A stretch of 39,045 nucleotides of DNA from contig DAOUGD010000077.1 of the NCBI GenBank assembly GCA_034429475.1, positions 1 to 39,045 of the forward strand, in the 5' to 3' direction. The position numbers were made by a program, and so were the translations under genes. This DNA comes from JAKQHY01 sp034429475. Lineage in GTDB: Bacteria > Chloroflexota > Anaerolineae > B4-G1 > SLSP01. Each line of letters begins with the position of its first letter. Positions within the stretch are counted from its first letter, which is position 1. The notes below the pieces were generated by a model. It worked only from the letters and a program-made list of their open reading frames with translations, searched no databases and was not told the DNA's origin. Shown piece by piece: positions 17,239-25,265 of this stretch.

Positions 17239-18500
17239 AAACCGGAGCGCGGACGACGATTTTGGTCTTTGGCACGCGCGGCGAGGTGCAGCCGCTTGTC
17301 GCGTTGGGTCTGAGGTTGCAGGCGGCCGGCCATCCCGTGCGGGTCGTGACGCAGGCCGACTTTTATGAACTCGTGACGAAGCACGGCGTGCCATGTATCC
17401 CCATCCATTTTGACCTGCGCCGGATGGAAAAGACGCGCAGCGCGGAGGGGACGTACGGGATATTCACCACCCTTCAACTCGCGCGGCAGGCGGCGCGGCA
17501 GGCGCTCCGTGAAATCTGGGAAGCCTGCCAGGATACGGATGCGCTGATTCTCGGCGACATGGGAATTATTCCCGGCTGGCATGTGATGGAAAAATTGCGG
17601 GTACCGACCTACGTTGTCCACTTCTTCCCTGAGGATATTTGCCAGCAGATTTGGCAGCGCAGCCTGGACAACCGTTTGGGCGCGCTGAAACAGAAGGTTG
17701 CCTTCAGCATTACCTCCTGGCTGATCCTGAAACCTTTCATCAACGAGTGGCGTGAGCAGACGCTTAGCCTGCCCAAAGTCTCACAGCTCAAGGGCGACGT
17801 CAAAGATTATGCGGCATTGGCTGTACCGACGCTTCATGCCTACAGCCCGACGGTGTTTCCCAAACCGGATGATTGGGCGGACACGGATCATGTGACTGGC
17901 TATTGGTTTCTGGGACGCCCCGTGGATTGGTTGCCGTCGGCAGAGTTGACGGCGTTTCTGGCGGCCGGGCCGCCGCCGGTCTACGTGGGATTCGGTAGCG
18001 TCAGCTTTCACGATATGTACCAGGTGACCGATGTGGTTCTGGCTGCGTTGGCGCAGACCGGGCAGCGCGGCATCCTGGCCGCCGGTTGGAGCAATCTGGG
18101 GCAGCGCCCAACGTTTCCGGCAAATGTTCTCGCTATCGAGGGTGCGCCGCACGACTGGCTGTTTCCGCAGTGCGCGGCCGCGGTGCATCACGGCGGGGCC
18201 GGCACCACGGCCATCGCGTTGCGCAGCGGGATTCCCAGCATTATCATCCCATTTGCGTTTGATAATCCTTTCTGGGCGTGGCGGCTCACCGAGTTGGGTG
18301 TGAGCGTCCCGGCCATCCCGCCCAAGGCGCTGACGGCGCAGCGGTTGGTCGAGGCGCTCGATACGGTGTTGCGCGATGCGACCATGCGCGCGCGGCAGGC
18401 GGAGGTGAGCTGGCAAATTCAGGCGGAAGATGGCGTCGCGCGGGCGGTTGCGGTGTTTGAGCAGTATCTTGATAGAAAACCGGTCATGGGAAATCGGTGA
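17235..18500 (+). CDS. UGT-like glycosyltransferase 1 (GT1/GT28 type)
   Basis: A 421-residue GT-B enzyme that would move a sugar from a nucleotide sugar to a lipid or small-molecule acceptor. The N-terminal Rossmann domain starts ILVFGTRGEVQPLVALGLRL, the acceptor-domain signature of sterol glucosyltransferase and mycobacterial glycopeptidolipid glycosyltransferases. The donor domain has PHDWLFPQCAAAVHHGGAGT (His318, His319) and then IPFAFDNPFWAWRL. ATG overlaps the transporter stop by 4 bp and follows AAGGTGTAGG. It is the first of three tandem paralogues and has four more residues before the HHGG motif than the other three. The acceptor is unknown; with the diterpene genes downstream, a terpenoid or glycolipid is plausible. 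Confidence 0.88.
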   Translation: MKTGARTTILVFGTRGEVQPLVALGLRLQAAGHPVRVVTQADFYELVTKHGVPCIPIHFDLRRMEKTRSAEGTYGIFTTLQLARQAARQALREIWEACQDTDALILGDMGIIPGWHVMEKLRVPTYVVHFFPEDICQQIWQRSLDNRLGALKQKVAFSITSWLILKPFINEWREQTLSLPKVSQLKGDVKDYAALAVPTLHAYSPTVFPKPDDWADTDHVTGYWFLGRPVDWLPSAELTAFLAAGPPPVYVGFGSVSFHDMYQVTDVVLAALAQTGQRGILAAGWSNLGQRPTFPANVLAIEGAPHDWLFPQCAAAVHHGGAGTTAIALRSGIPSIIIPFAFDNPFWAWRLTELGVSVPAIPPKALTAQRLVEALDTVLRDATMRARQAEVSWQIQAEDGVARAVAVFEQYLDRKPVMGNR

Positions 18501-18521
18501 TTGGGGAGTAGGGCATAGGGG

Positions 18522-19754
18522 ATGCGCGTAACAATTCTGGCGTTTGGCACACGGGGCGATATTCAGCCGTTTGTGGCGTTTGGGCGAGGTTTGCAGGCCG
18601 CCGGTCATACCGTGCGGATGGTGACGCACGCCACGTTCTACGATTTTGTGACGGAGTATGGTCTTCCCTGCGCCACCATTGACGTGGACTTCCGCAAGGC
18701 CTGGCAATCGCAGAAGAAGCCCGGCGTGCATTTGCCCTCCGTCTACCGCCTGCTCCGCGACCACACGATGCAGGCGTTGCAGGTGATGTGGGCGGCGTCG
18801 GAAGATGCGGAGGCGCTGGTGGGCAACTACATGGGGCGCATCCCCGCCCGCCACATCGCGGAGAAGCTTGGCGTGCCCATGATTGTCGGCGTCATCCACC
18901 CGCATCAGATGGATTTCTTCTACGGCAATCGCTATTTCAACGACCGGGGGCAGCCGGTGGTCAACCTCCAAGAGAGTTTCACGGATCGGATGATCGAATT
19001 GCTCTACATGCCCTTCTTCAACCGCTGGCGCAAGGCGACGTTGGGACTGCCGCCCGCCCGGTGGCTGGGCAACGACCGCTGGTTTCGGCAGCAGCAGACG
19101 CCCATCCTGGCTTCGTGGAGTCCGCGCGTCTACTCCAAGCGCGGCGATTGGCCGGATTGGGTTCACCTGACGGGCTACTGGTTCCTGCCGCATTCGGCGT
19201 CCTGGCAGCCCCCCGCCGATCTGGTCGCCTTCCTAGAGGCCGGCCCGCCGCCGGTCTCCATCGGGTTCAGCAGTGTGACGCACCTCGAAATCGCCGACAT
19301 GACCGCGCTGCTCGTCAAGGGACTGGCGCTGGCGGGGCAGCGGGGCATCATCACCGCCGGTTGGAATGAGTTGGGCCAGGGCGCGGCCTTGCCGGAGACG
19401 GTCTACGCGGCGCAAGCGCTGCCGCACGACTGGCTCTTCCCGCAAGTGTCCGTCGCTGTCCATCACGGCGGCGTCGGCAGCACGGGAGCCGCCCTGTGCG
19501 CCGGGATTCCGAGTGTCATCATCCCCTTTGTGGTGGATGAGCCGTTCTGGGCGTGGCAGGTGCATCAACTGGGCGCGGGGCCGGTTGGGATTCCGCCCAA
19601 AGAACTGACCGCCGAGCGACTGGCGGAGGCGCTACAGATCGCCGTGAACGACGCGGCGATGCGCGGGCGGGCGGCGCAGTTGGGCGAGCAGATTCGCGCC
19701 GAGGATGGGGTGGCGCGCGCGGTGGAAGTGTTCCAGCAGTACGTGAAAGGGTGA
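18522..19754 (+). CDS. UGT-like glycosyltransferase 2
   Basis: 410 residues, same architecture as the preceding gene. The N-terminus is ILAFGTRGDIQPFVAFGRGL; the donor-binding region is PHDWLFPQVSVAVHHGGVGS (His314, His315) followed by IPFVVDEPFWAWQVHQLG. Compared with the family, Glu replaces the more common Gln or Asn after the Asp (DE rather than DQ/DN), which may affect the choice of sugar donor. It starts 21 bases after glycosyltransferase 1 and ends 3 bases before glycosyltransferase 3. Composition is GC-rich throughout. A tandem duplicate; acceptor not known. Confidence 0.88.
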   Translation: MRVTILAFGTRGDIQPFVAFGRGLQAAGHTVRMVTHATFYDFVTEYGLPCATIDVDFRKAWQSQKKPGVHLPSVYRLLRDHTMQALQVMWAASEDAEALVGNYMGRIPARHIAEKLGVPMIVGVIHPHQMDFFYGNRYFNDRGQPVVNLQESFTDRMIELLYMPFFNRWRKATLGLPPARWLGNDRWFRQQQTPILASWSPRVYSKRGDWPDWVHLTGYWFLPHSASWQPPADLVAFLEAGPPPVSIGFSSVTHLEIADMTALLVKGLALAGQRGIITAGWNELGQGAALPETVYAAQALPHDWLFPQVSVAVHHGGVGSTGAALCAGIPSVIIPFVVDEPFWAWQVHQLGAGPVGIPPKELTAERLAEALQIAVNDAAMRGRAAQLGEQIRAEDGVARAVEVFQQYVKG

Positions 19755-19757
19755 ACG

Positions 19758-20990
19758 ATGCGGATCACACTGGTGGCCTTTGGCACGCGCGGCGAAGTGC
19801 AGCCCTACATCGCGCTGGGGTTGGGTTTGCAGGCGGCGGGGCATACGGTGAAGGTGGTGACGATTGGGCAATTCTATGAGTTGGTCACGAGTTACGGCCT
19901 CGCGTGCAGTCCTATTCCGTTTCACTCATTCTCAGAGTCGCAGGTTTCACAGAAGGACACCATCCCTTTAAAGGTGATGTACCAGACGGCGCAGCAGTTC
20001 ATCCAACAAAGCCTGTCGGTCATGTGGGAGGCTTGCCGGGACGCCGAGGCCCTCGTTTTCCACCAGATGAGCCGGGTGGTGATGACGCAGATCGTGGAAA
20101 AACTGGGCGTCCCGGCTTACCTGGCGCTGATTCATCCCCAACATTTACAGTTTGTGTTCTACCCTTTCCGGCAGATTCGCGCCGCCGGCAGGCCGGTTGT
20201 AGACCTTGCGGGATGTCTCCGCCAGCAGCTTGAGTGGCATCTGTTGTTCAAGGGCTACATCAACCGTTGGCGGCGCGAGGTCTTGGGTTTGCCCGCGACT
20301 TCCTTGCGCCGCAGTGAGCGCAAAATCCGGGAATGGCAGTTGCCCTTGCTGTGCGCCTTTAGCCCTTTGGTCTTCCCCAAGCGCCCGGAATGGCCCGCTT
20401 GGCTGCATATTACGGGATACTGGTTTCTTGAACATCCCGATGCCTGGCACCCTTCAGCCGAGTTGGTGGATTTTTTGGCCGCCGGCCCGCCGCCGGTTTG
20501 CGTGGGCTTTGGCAGCTCGCATCAGGGCAAGGGGATAGTCAAACAGGCGGTGGCGGCGTTAACGCTGACGAAGCAGCGCGGGATCGTCATTGCCGCCGGC
20601 GCAGACCGGCAAGACCTGACGGCCCTGCCGCCGGAGATTCTGGCGACGGACAGCGTTCCCTACGATTGGCTTTTGCCACAAGTTGCAGTCACCGTCAACC
20701 ATGGCGGGGCCGGCAGCACCTCCGCCGGATTGCGCGCCGGTATCCCTAACGTGACCGTCCCGTTTGTGTGGGATCAACCTGTCTGGGGGCAGCGCTTAAG
20801 CGAGTTGGGCGTCGCGCCGGCGCCTATCCCGTTACCGAAGTGTACCGTTGAACGTCTGGCCCAGGCTATCGCGCAGGCGCTTCACGATCAGGCGCTGCGT
20901 TCCCGGGCCGAAAGTCTGGGCGAGAAAATTCGCAATGAAAATGGGGTCAGGCGTGCTGTAGAATATATTTCAACTTCATCCAGGTCATAG
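19758..20990 (+). CDS. UGT-like glycosyltransferase 3
   Basis: 410 residues. The N-terminus is ITLVAFGTRGEVQPYIALGL; the donor domain has YDWLLPQVAVTVNHGGAGST (Asn314, His315), then VPFVWDQPVWGQRLSELGV. Asn replaces the first His of the HHGG motif seen in the three paralogues; the second His, which contacts the diphosphate in this family, is kept. A basic region near residues 160-190 (INRWRREVLGLP) aligns with similar stretches in the paralogues. It is tightly packed with its neighbours (3-base and 11-base gaps). Expected to be an active nucleotide-sugar-dependent enzyme. Confidence 0.88.
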   Translation: MRITLVAFGTRGEVQPYIALGLGLQAAGHTVKVVTIGQFYELVTSYGLACSPIPFHSFSESQVSQKDTIPLKVMYQTAQQFIQQSLSVMWEACRDAEALVFHQMSRVVMTQIVEKLGVPAYLALIHPQHLQFVFYPFRQIRAAGRPVVDLAGCLRQQLEWHLLFKGYINRWRREVLGLPATSLRRSERKIREWQLPLLCAFSPLVFPKRPEWPAWLHITGYWFLEHPDAWHPSAELVDFLAAGPPPVCVGFGSSHQGKGIVKQAVAALTLTKQRGIVIAAGADRQDLTALPPEILATDSVPYDWLLPQVAVTVNHGGAGSTSAGLRAGIPNVTVPFVWDQPVWGQRLSELGVAPAPIPLPKCTVERLAQAIAQALHDQALRSRAESLGEKIRNENGVRRAVEYISTSSRS

Positions 20991-21001
20991 AAAGGAGTGT
21001 T

Positions 21002-21910
21002 ATGGAACCGAATCCACTGCTGAAACAGTTGGGCCTAAGTGATCATGACCGGGCCGTGATTATTCACGCCGACGACGTGGGCATGTGTCAATCGGGGTTG
21101 GCGGCTTACGCCGATCTGCTGGATTTTGGGCTGCTCTCGTCGGCCTCCACGATGGTCCCGTGCCCGTGGTTCCCGGCGGCGGCGGCGTATTGCCGCGAGA
21201 ATGCCGCCAAAGTGGATATGGGGGTGCATATCACTTTGAACAGTGAGTGGCTGCCAATGCGCTGGTCGCCGCTGTCCACGGTTGACCCGGCGTCCGGGCT
21301 GCTGGATGAGGCCGGCTATTTCCACGCGGCCCCCGAGGTGATGTATGAACGCGTGGACCCGGAGGCGGCGCAGCGCGAGATGGCGGCGCAAATCGAACGC
21401 GCGCTGGCCGCCGGCATTGACGTGACCCACATAGATTCGCACATGTTTGCGGTGGCTACGCCGGAACTGTTCAATGCTTACGTCCAGGTGGCCTTGCAGT
21501 ATCACATTCCGCCATTGCTGGTGCGCGGGCAGGCCGGCGACCTGTATTATCTGGAGCAGGGCGAAACGCCCATCGAAGCGCCCGACGAAATGGCGCAGTA
21601 TATGCGGATGTTGCAGGCGCAGGGAATTCCCGTGTTGGACTATCTCTACCTGACACCTTTGAATACCGGCGAGGGGCGCGTAGCGCAAATGCAACGGCTA
21701 CTGAAAGTTCTCCCGCCGGGGATCACCTATCTGATTATCCACCCGGCCAAAGATACGCCGGAAATACGCGCATTGACCCTCGATTGGGAAGGGCGGGTGG
21801 CTGATTACGAAGCCTTTGGCAGCGAGGCCATGCGCCAGGTATTTCAGGATGCCGGGATTCACATCATCGGTTGGCGCGCGCTGCGCGATCTGATGCGAAA
21901 CTCTGGTTAG
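21002..21910 (+). CDS. ChbG/HpnK (YdjC) family carbohydrate deacetylase
   Basis: A 302-residue protein of the YdjC/ChbG/HpnK family, metal-dependent enzymes that remove N-acetyl groups from sugars. HADDVGM (His22, Asp24, Asp25) is the metal/acid motif, DMGVHITL gives His76, and VTHIDSHMF gives His143, Asp145 and His147. The C-terminal IIHPAKDTPEIRAL and GWRALRDL segments are also typical. GAAAGGAGTGTT precedes ATG. Among three upstream glycosyltransferases it most likely deacetylates an N-acetylhexosamine on the glycosylated product, as proposed for other members acting after a glycosyltransferase. That assignment is inference from context. Confidence 0.85.
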   Translation: MEPNPLLKQLGLSDHDRAVIIHADDVGMCQSGLAAYADLLDFGLLSSASTMVPCPWFPAAAAYCRENAAKVDMGVHITLNSEWLPMRWSPLSTVDPASGLLDEAGYFHAAPEVMYERVDPEAAQREMAAQIERALAAGIDVTHIDSHMFAVATPELFNAYVQVALQYHIPPLLVRGQAGDLYYLEQGETPIEAPDEMAQYMRMLQAQGIPVLDYLYLTPLNTGEGRVAQMQRLLKVLPPGITYLIIHPAKDTPEIRALTLDWEGRVADYEAFGSEAMRQVFQDAGIHIIGWRALRDLMRNSG

Positions 21911-21980
21911 CATTCATTTCTCGGCGGTAGTGAAGGCGTCATTATGAACCGGGTTCACCAGCGATGAGATGAAAATTTTC

Positions 21981-22065
21981 AACGCAGAGACGCAGAGACG
22001 CAGAGATTTTGCTATTCGCTATTCGCCATTCGCTATTCGCTATTCGCCATTCGCTATTCGCTATT
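21981..22065. repeat. Octamer and heptamer tandem repeats upstream of the acyltransferase gene
   Basis: Three 8-bp GACGCAGA-type units (about 21982-22006) are followed by more than seven 7-bp units, CTATTCG alternating with CCATTCG, to 22065. The array ends four bases before the GGAGG ribosome site. The rest of the 168-bp gap, 21911-21980, shows nothing recognisable. Confidence 0.9.
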
Positions 22066-22078
22066 TTCGGAGGAGAGC

Positions 22079-23347
22079 TTGAGCAGCGAAGAGCCGTCTG
22101 ATAGTTTTGCCCTGGTGGTGCAATTGAAAGGTCCGCTTTCCGTTGCGCAACTTGAGCGTGCTATGATGAAGGCGGTTAATCGTCATCCAGGGTTGGTGAA
22201 GGATTTAGCGGAAGATACAGCGCCGGGGATGTTTCCCTTCCCTTTCCGCACGGTTGAATGTTCTGAGGAGGCGGATTGGGCGCAAGAGGTAGAGAAAGAA
22301 TTTCTGATACCCTTTCCGCGAAAGGGCGGCCCCTTTGCACGTTTTATATGGCTAAAGCATAAGCATACTGATGACTCAGAGATACTGGCTGTATTCAATC
22401 ACAGTATGGCCGATGGTTTTTTTGGAGTGTATTTACTGCGTGATACTCTGAATTGTCTGGCCGAACCGGGACTCGAATTGCCACCATTTCCCCCGGTATC
22501 CGGGTTTAAAGATTTACTGCCGCCGTCGCTTCGCAAAAACATGCGACTCGCCTTGATGACCCGGCTCTATCTGACTGTTTTCAAGGCAATGACCATTGTC
22601 ACGCCCTTTGTAAAAAAGAAAGACAGCAATTCAGCGCGCGAAACTGCGCCAGGCGACACCGAATGGCATGTGTCCTCCTGGTTATTGGATGAGATGTTGA
22701 CCCGCGCTTTTGTTGCGCGCTGTCGTGCAGAGGCCACTACAGTTCATGCCGCTTTGTGCGTGGCCTTTTCCCATGCCATAGCGTCGCAGCAGAGCAATCC
22801 ATCATTGGGATGGAAGCGCAAAGTCTTGACGCCGGTAAATATGCGTCGCTATTTCTCGCCGGCGCACACCGAAACGCTGGGGGTGTTTTCTGTCGCCGTA
22901 GAAGTGCCCATTGCCTACGAAATCCCTGGCGATTTCTGGGAAGCGGCGCGTGTCGTCAAACAACGACTCGGTCGGGAAATACGTCCCCACAAGGTCCTGC
23001 CGCTCATGTGGACGCTCAAACAAATCGCGGAAAATCCTGCCAGTGAACTGGCTTTAGAGGGGCTGGTGGGCGATTCAGGCGTCACGTATGATTTTGTGTT
23101 GACGAACCTGGGGCGTTTGGATTTTCCGTTACAGTACGGCGATTTGAAGGTTCAGGCAGTTTATGGGCCGGTCGTGCGTCCCGGTATGCCTGGGGAAAAA
23201 ATCATCAGTGTGGCTACCGTCGGCGAGCGTATGTACTTTGCTTTTACGGCGGGCAAAAGTTCAATGCAGCAGGTCGAAATGGCGCAGATAGCACAGTTGG
23301 CTATGGCTTTTCTCAATCAGGCGATCACAGAGGGCGAGGGGGAATAA
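22079..23347 (+). CDS. Condensation-fold acyltransferase (PapA5/wax-synthase-like)
   Basis: 422 residues with the chloramphenicol acetyltransferase/condensation fold. The catalytic HxxxDG motif reads HSMADG (His108 to Gly113). Other supporting parts are LKGPLSVAQLERAMMKAVNRHPGL in the N-terminal region (given in part) and TNLGRLDFP near the end, which matches the conserved N-x-G segment. Such enzymes esterify alcohols or amines with acyl-CoA or acyl-carrier donors, for example PapA proteins of mycobacterial glycolipids. The start is TTG at 22079, chosen for the GGAGG five bases before; this leaves a shorter N-terminus than usual. The gene is AT-richer than the glycosyltransferases, with one 60-base line (22381-22440) at 25 G+C by hand count. 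Its stop directly abuts glycosyltransferase 4. Confidence 0.8.
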   Translation: MSSEEPSDSFALVVQLKGPLSVAQLERAMMKAVNRHPGLVKDLAEDTAPGMFPFPFRTVECSEEADWAQEVEKEFLIPFPRKGGPFARFIWLKHKHTDDSEILAVFNHSMADGFFGVYLLRDTLNCLAEPGLELPPFPPVSGFKDLLPPSLRKNMRLALMTRLYLTVFKAMTIVTPFVKKKDSNSARETAPGDTEWHVSSWLLDEMLTRAFVARCRAEATTVHAALCVAFSHAIASQQSNPSLGWKRKVLTPVNMRRYFSPAHTETLGVFSVAVEVPIAYEIPGDFWEAARVVKQRLGREIRPHKVLPLMWTLKQIAENPASELALEGLVGDSGVTYDFVLTNLGRLDFPLQYGDLKVQAVYGPVVRPGMPGEKIISVATVGERMYFAFTAGKSSMQQVEMAQIAQLAMAFLNQAITEGEGE

Positions 23348-24601
23348 GTGCGCATCACCCTCCTGGCCTTCGGCACGCGCGGCGACATCCAAACCCTGTT
23401 GGCCTTTGGCGTGGGCTTGCAGCGCGCCGGGCACGCGGTGCAGATGGCGACGCAGGCCAACTTCTGCGAGTTGGTGGAGAGTTACGGTTTGCATTGTGTG
23501 CCGGTGGCGGCGGATGTGCGCTTGCCGGGGCAAAAGGAAGTCAAGACCGGGCGGTTGCCGGTCTACGATCAGTACCGGCTGGCCCACCACTATTTAACCC
23601 AGATTCTCGACACGGTCTGGGATGCAGCCCGCGACGCCGAGGCGTTGGTGTTTTCGGACTGGGGTCGGATTATGGGTGTGCATCTGGTGGAGAAGTTAGC
23701 GATCCCCGCTGTGATGGGAATCTGTCACCCACTGCAAATGCGCTATCTCTATCGAGAAACCAACGTATACGGCCCTGCGTTGGGCTGGCTTTATTCACGA
23801 TTGCGCAAAATGGCGTTATGGCACTTGGGCTTGGGCCGTGGGATTAACGCGTGGCGAAGAAAAACGCTAGGGCTGCCCAAAATATCCTTTTGGAAGAGTG
23901 AGACGGAACTCAAACGTCGTCAAATCCCCTTGTTTTTCGCGCACAGCCCTTTAGTATTTCCTAAACCGGATACATGGCCGACCTGGTTCTCTGTCACCGG
24001 GTATTGGTTTTTAGCGGCGCTACAGAACTGGCGACCTCCTATGGCTTTGGTTGATTTTCTGGCTGATGGGCAGCCGCCAATTTGCATTGGCTTTAGCAGC
24101 ATGGCAGATCGCAAAGTCAGAGCCTTGGCAGATGTGGTGCTCGCGGCGTTGGCGCAGACGCAGCAACGGGCTATTTTGCTTTCGGGTTGGAGTGAATTGG
24201 GCAAGACCAAGGTCCTACCATCCTACGTTTATGTTATGGATAAAGTCCCTCATGATTGGCTTTTTCCAAAAACCGCTGCGGTGGTTCATCATGGGGGGGC
24301 AGGGACCACGGCTATAGCGATGCATTCAGGCATTCCCCAGGTGATCATTCCGTTTACCCTCGATCAGCCTTTTTGGGGCGCGCGGGTGGCTGCGTTGGGG
24401 ATTGGCCCGGCGCCGCTCGATCCGCGCCGGCTGACGGCGGACGCGCTGGCGCAGGCGATGCGACAGGCTACTCAAGACTCGACCATGCAGGCGCGCGCCG
24501 CCGAATTGGGGCATCAAATCCGCGCTGAAGATGGCGTTGGTCATGCAGTGGCGCTCTTTGAGCAGTACCTTAGTACCAGAGCGCCGATCAGGAACTTGTA
24601 A
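23348..24601 (+). CDS. UGT-like glycosyltransferase 4
   Basis: 417 residues, starting at GTG immediately after the acyltransferase stop. The N-terminus is ITLLAFGTRGDIQTLLAFGV, with Thr in place of the Pro of the GDIQP motif; the donor domain has PHDWLFPKTAAVVHHGGAGT (His314, His315) and IPFTLDQPFWGARVAALGIG. The VHHGG position equals that of glycosyltransferases 2 and 3, so it belongs to the same paralogue set although separated by two genes. The ends are GC-rich but the middle (about 23700-24350) is much richer in A+T, suggesting a mosaic. Expected to be a nucleotide-sugar-dependent enzyme; the acceptor may be the product of the acyltransferase. Confidence 0.87.
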   Translation: MRITLLAFGTRGDIQTLLAFGVGLQRAGHAVQMATQANFCELVESYGLHCVPVAADVRLPGQKEVKTGRLPVYDQYRLAHHYLTQILDTVWDAARDAEALVFSDWGRIMGVHLVEKLAIPAVMGICHPLQMRYLYRETNVYGPALGWLYSRLRKMALWHLGLGRGINAWRRKTLGLPKISFWKSETELKRRQIPLFFAHSPLVFPKPDTWPTWFSVTGYWFLAALQNWRPPMALVDFLADGQPPICIGFSSMADRKVRALADVVLAALAQTQQRAILLSGWSELGKTKVLPSYVYVMDKVPHDWLFPKTAAVVHHGGAGTTAIAMHSGIPQVIIPFTLDQPFWGARVAALGIGPAPLDPRRLTADALAQAMRQATQDSTMQARAAELGHQIRAEDGVGHAVALFEQYLSTRAPIRNL

Positions 24602-24629
24602 GCCGCCAAAATTCTGCTAAAGTAAGACT

Positions 24630-25187
24630 ATGGTTGAAGAGACACATACAGCGCCTGCGTCGGTGGGATTCTTGCAGGAATTCTTCTGGGAATTTGTCCA
24701 GAACATTGTGCTGCTGACCGGCTTTTTTATCGCTTTGGCGCTCTGGCGTCAGGGACAAGTCGGATGGGCCATCCTGTGTATGCTTGCCGGCGGGGTGTTG
24801 GGCGCGTGGAACATCCGCTGGATTGAATGGAAATTTAAGGGTCATGCTGAATCACTCAAAGTTACCTGTACCAATTCAGCCATGATGCCGCTGTTGATGC
24901 TGGTCTTTGTAGCTTACCTGGCGGCAGCATGGAGCGGTTGGCTGACGGATATACTTGTCGGTGCGCTGGGGGGATTTGCCCTCTCGGCGGTGCAGCGGTT
25001 GAGCATCAAAGCCCCTTTAGATTGGGCGCGCAGCCTGGCCTTTGCCGTTGCCTTCCCGCTCACCCTGGTGAGCATCCGCGCTCTGGCGACTTTGCCTATA
25101 ATCTCGACTATTCTGGCGAGCACCTTCATTGTCACCCTGCTCATCGTCGCCATCCACCAGGGGGCGAAGAAATGGAAGAAGGAGTAA
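24630..25187 (+). CDS. Small polytopic membrane protein of unknown function
   Basis: 185 residues with about six hydrophobic segments (roughly residues 27-45, 48-65, 85-105, 108-122, 135-150, 157-175) and a basic tail ending GAKKWKKE. No motif I recognise. The second inter-helix loop, NIRWIEWKFKGHAES, is amphipathic and charged. It follows glycosyltransferase 4 by 28 bases and precedes the diterpene genes, so it may take part in transport or membrane placement of the product, but nothing in the sequence proves this. The stop codon TAA is part of the first GGAGTAA repeat unit, so the present C-terminus may be repeat-derived. A weak ribosome site precedes the ATG. Confidence 0.7.
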   Translation: MVEETHTAPASVGFLQEFFWEFVQNIVLLTGFFIALALWRQGQVGWAILCMLAGGVLGAWNIRWIEWKFKGHAESLKVTCTNSAMMPLLMLVFVAYLAAAWSGWLTDILVGALGGFALSAVQRLSIKAPLDWARSLAFAVAFPLTLVSIRALATLPIISTILASTFIVTLLIVAIHQGAKKWKKE

Positions 25188-25262
25188 GGAGTAAGGAGTA
25201 AGGAGTAAGGAGAGGCGGTTACGCTGATCCGCTCACTCGCTCACTCACTGATCCGCTCATTT
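25181..25262. repeat. GGAGTAA heptamer array followed by CGCTCACT-type repeats
   Basis: Four perfect tandem copies of GGAGTAA (25181-25208) plus a partial one; the first copy contains the stop codon of the membrane protein gene. A second repetitive part (about 25224-25262) has GATCCGCTCA and CTCACTCG words. It reaches to four bases before the start codon of the diterpene synthase-like gene and leaves no visible Shine-Dalgarno site. Confidence 0.9.
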
Positions 25263-25265
25263 GCT

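Noticed and set aside
15940..17394. 484-residue minus-strand ORF opposite the transporter
   Set aside because: Pro/Arg/Gln-rich shadow with no recognisable family features.
22012..22065. Possible CRISPR array in the CTATTCG repeats
   Set aside because: Units are 7 bases with no spacers, and no cas genes lie nearby.
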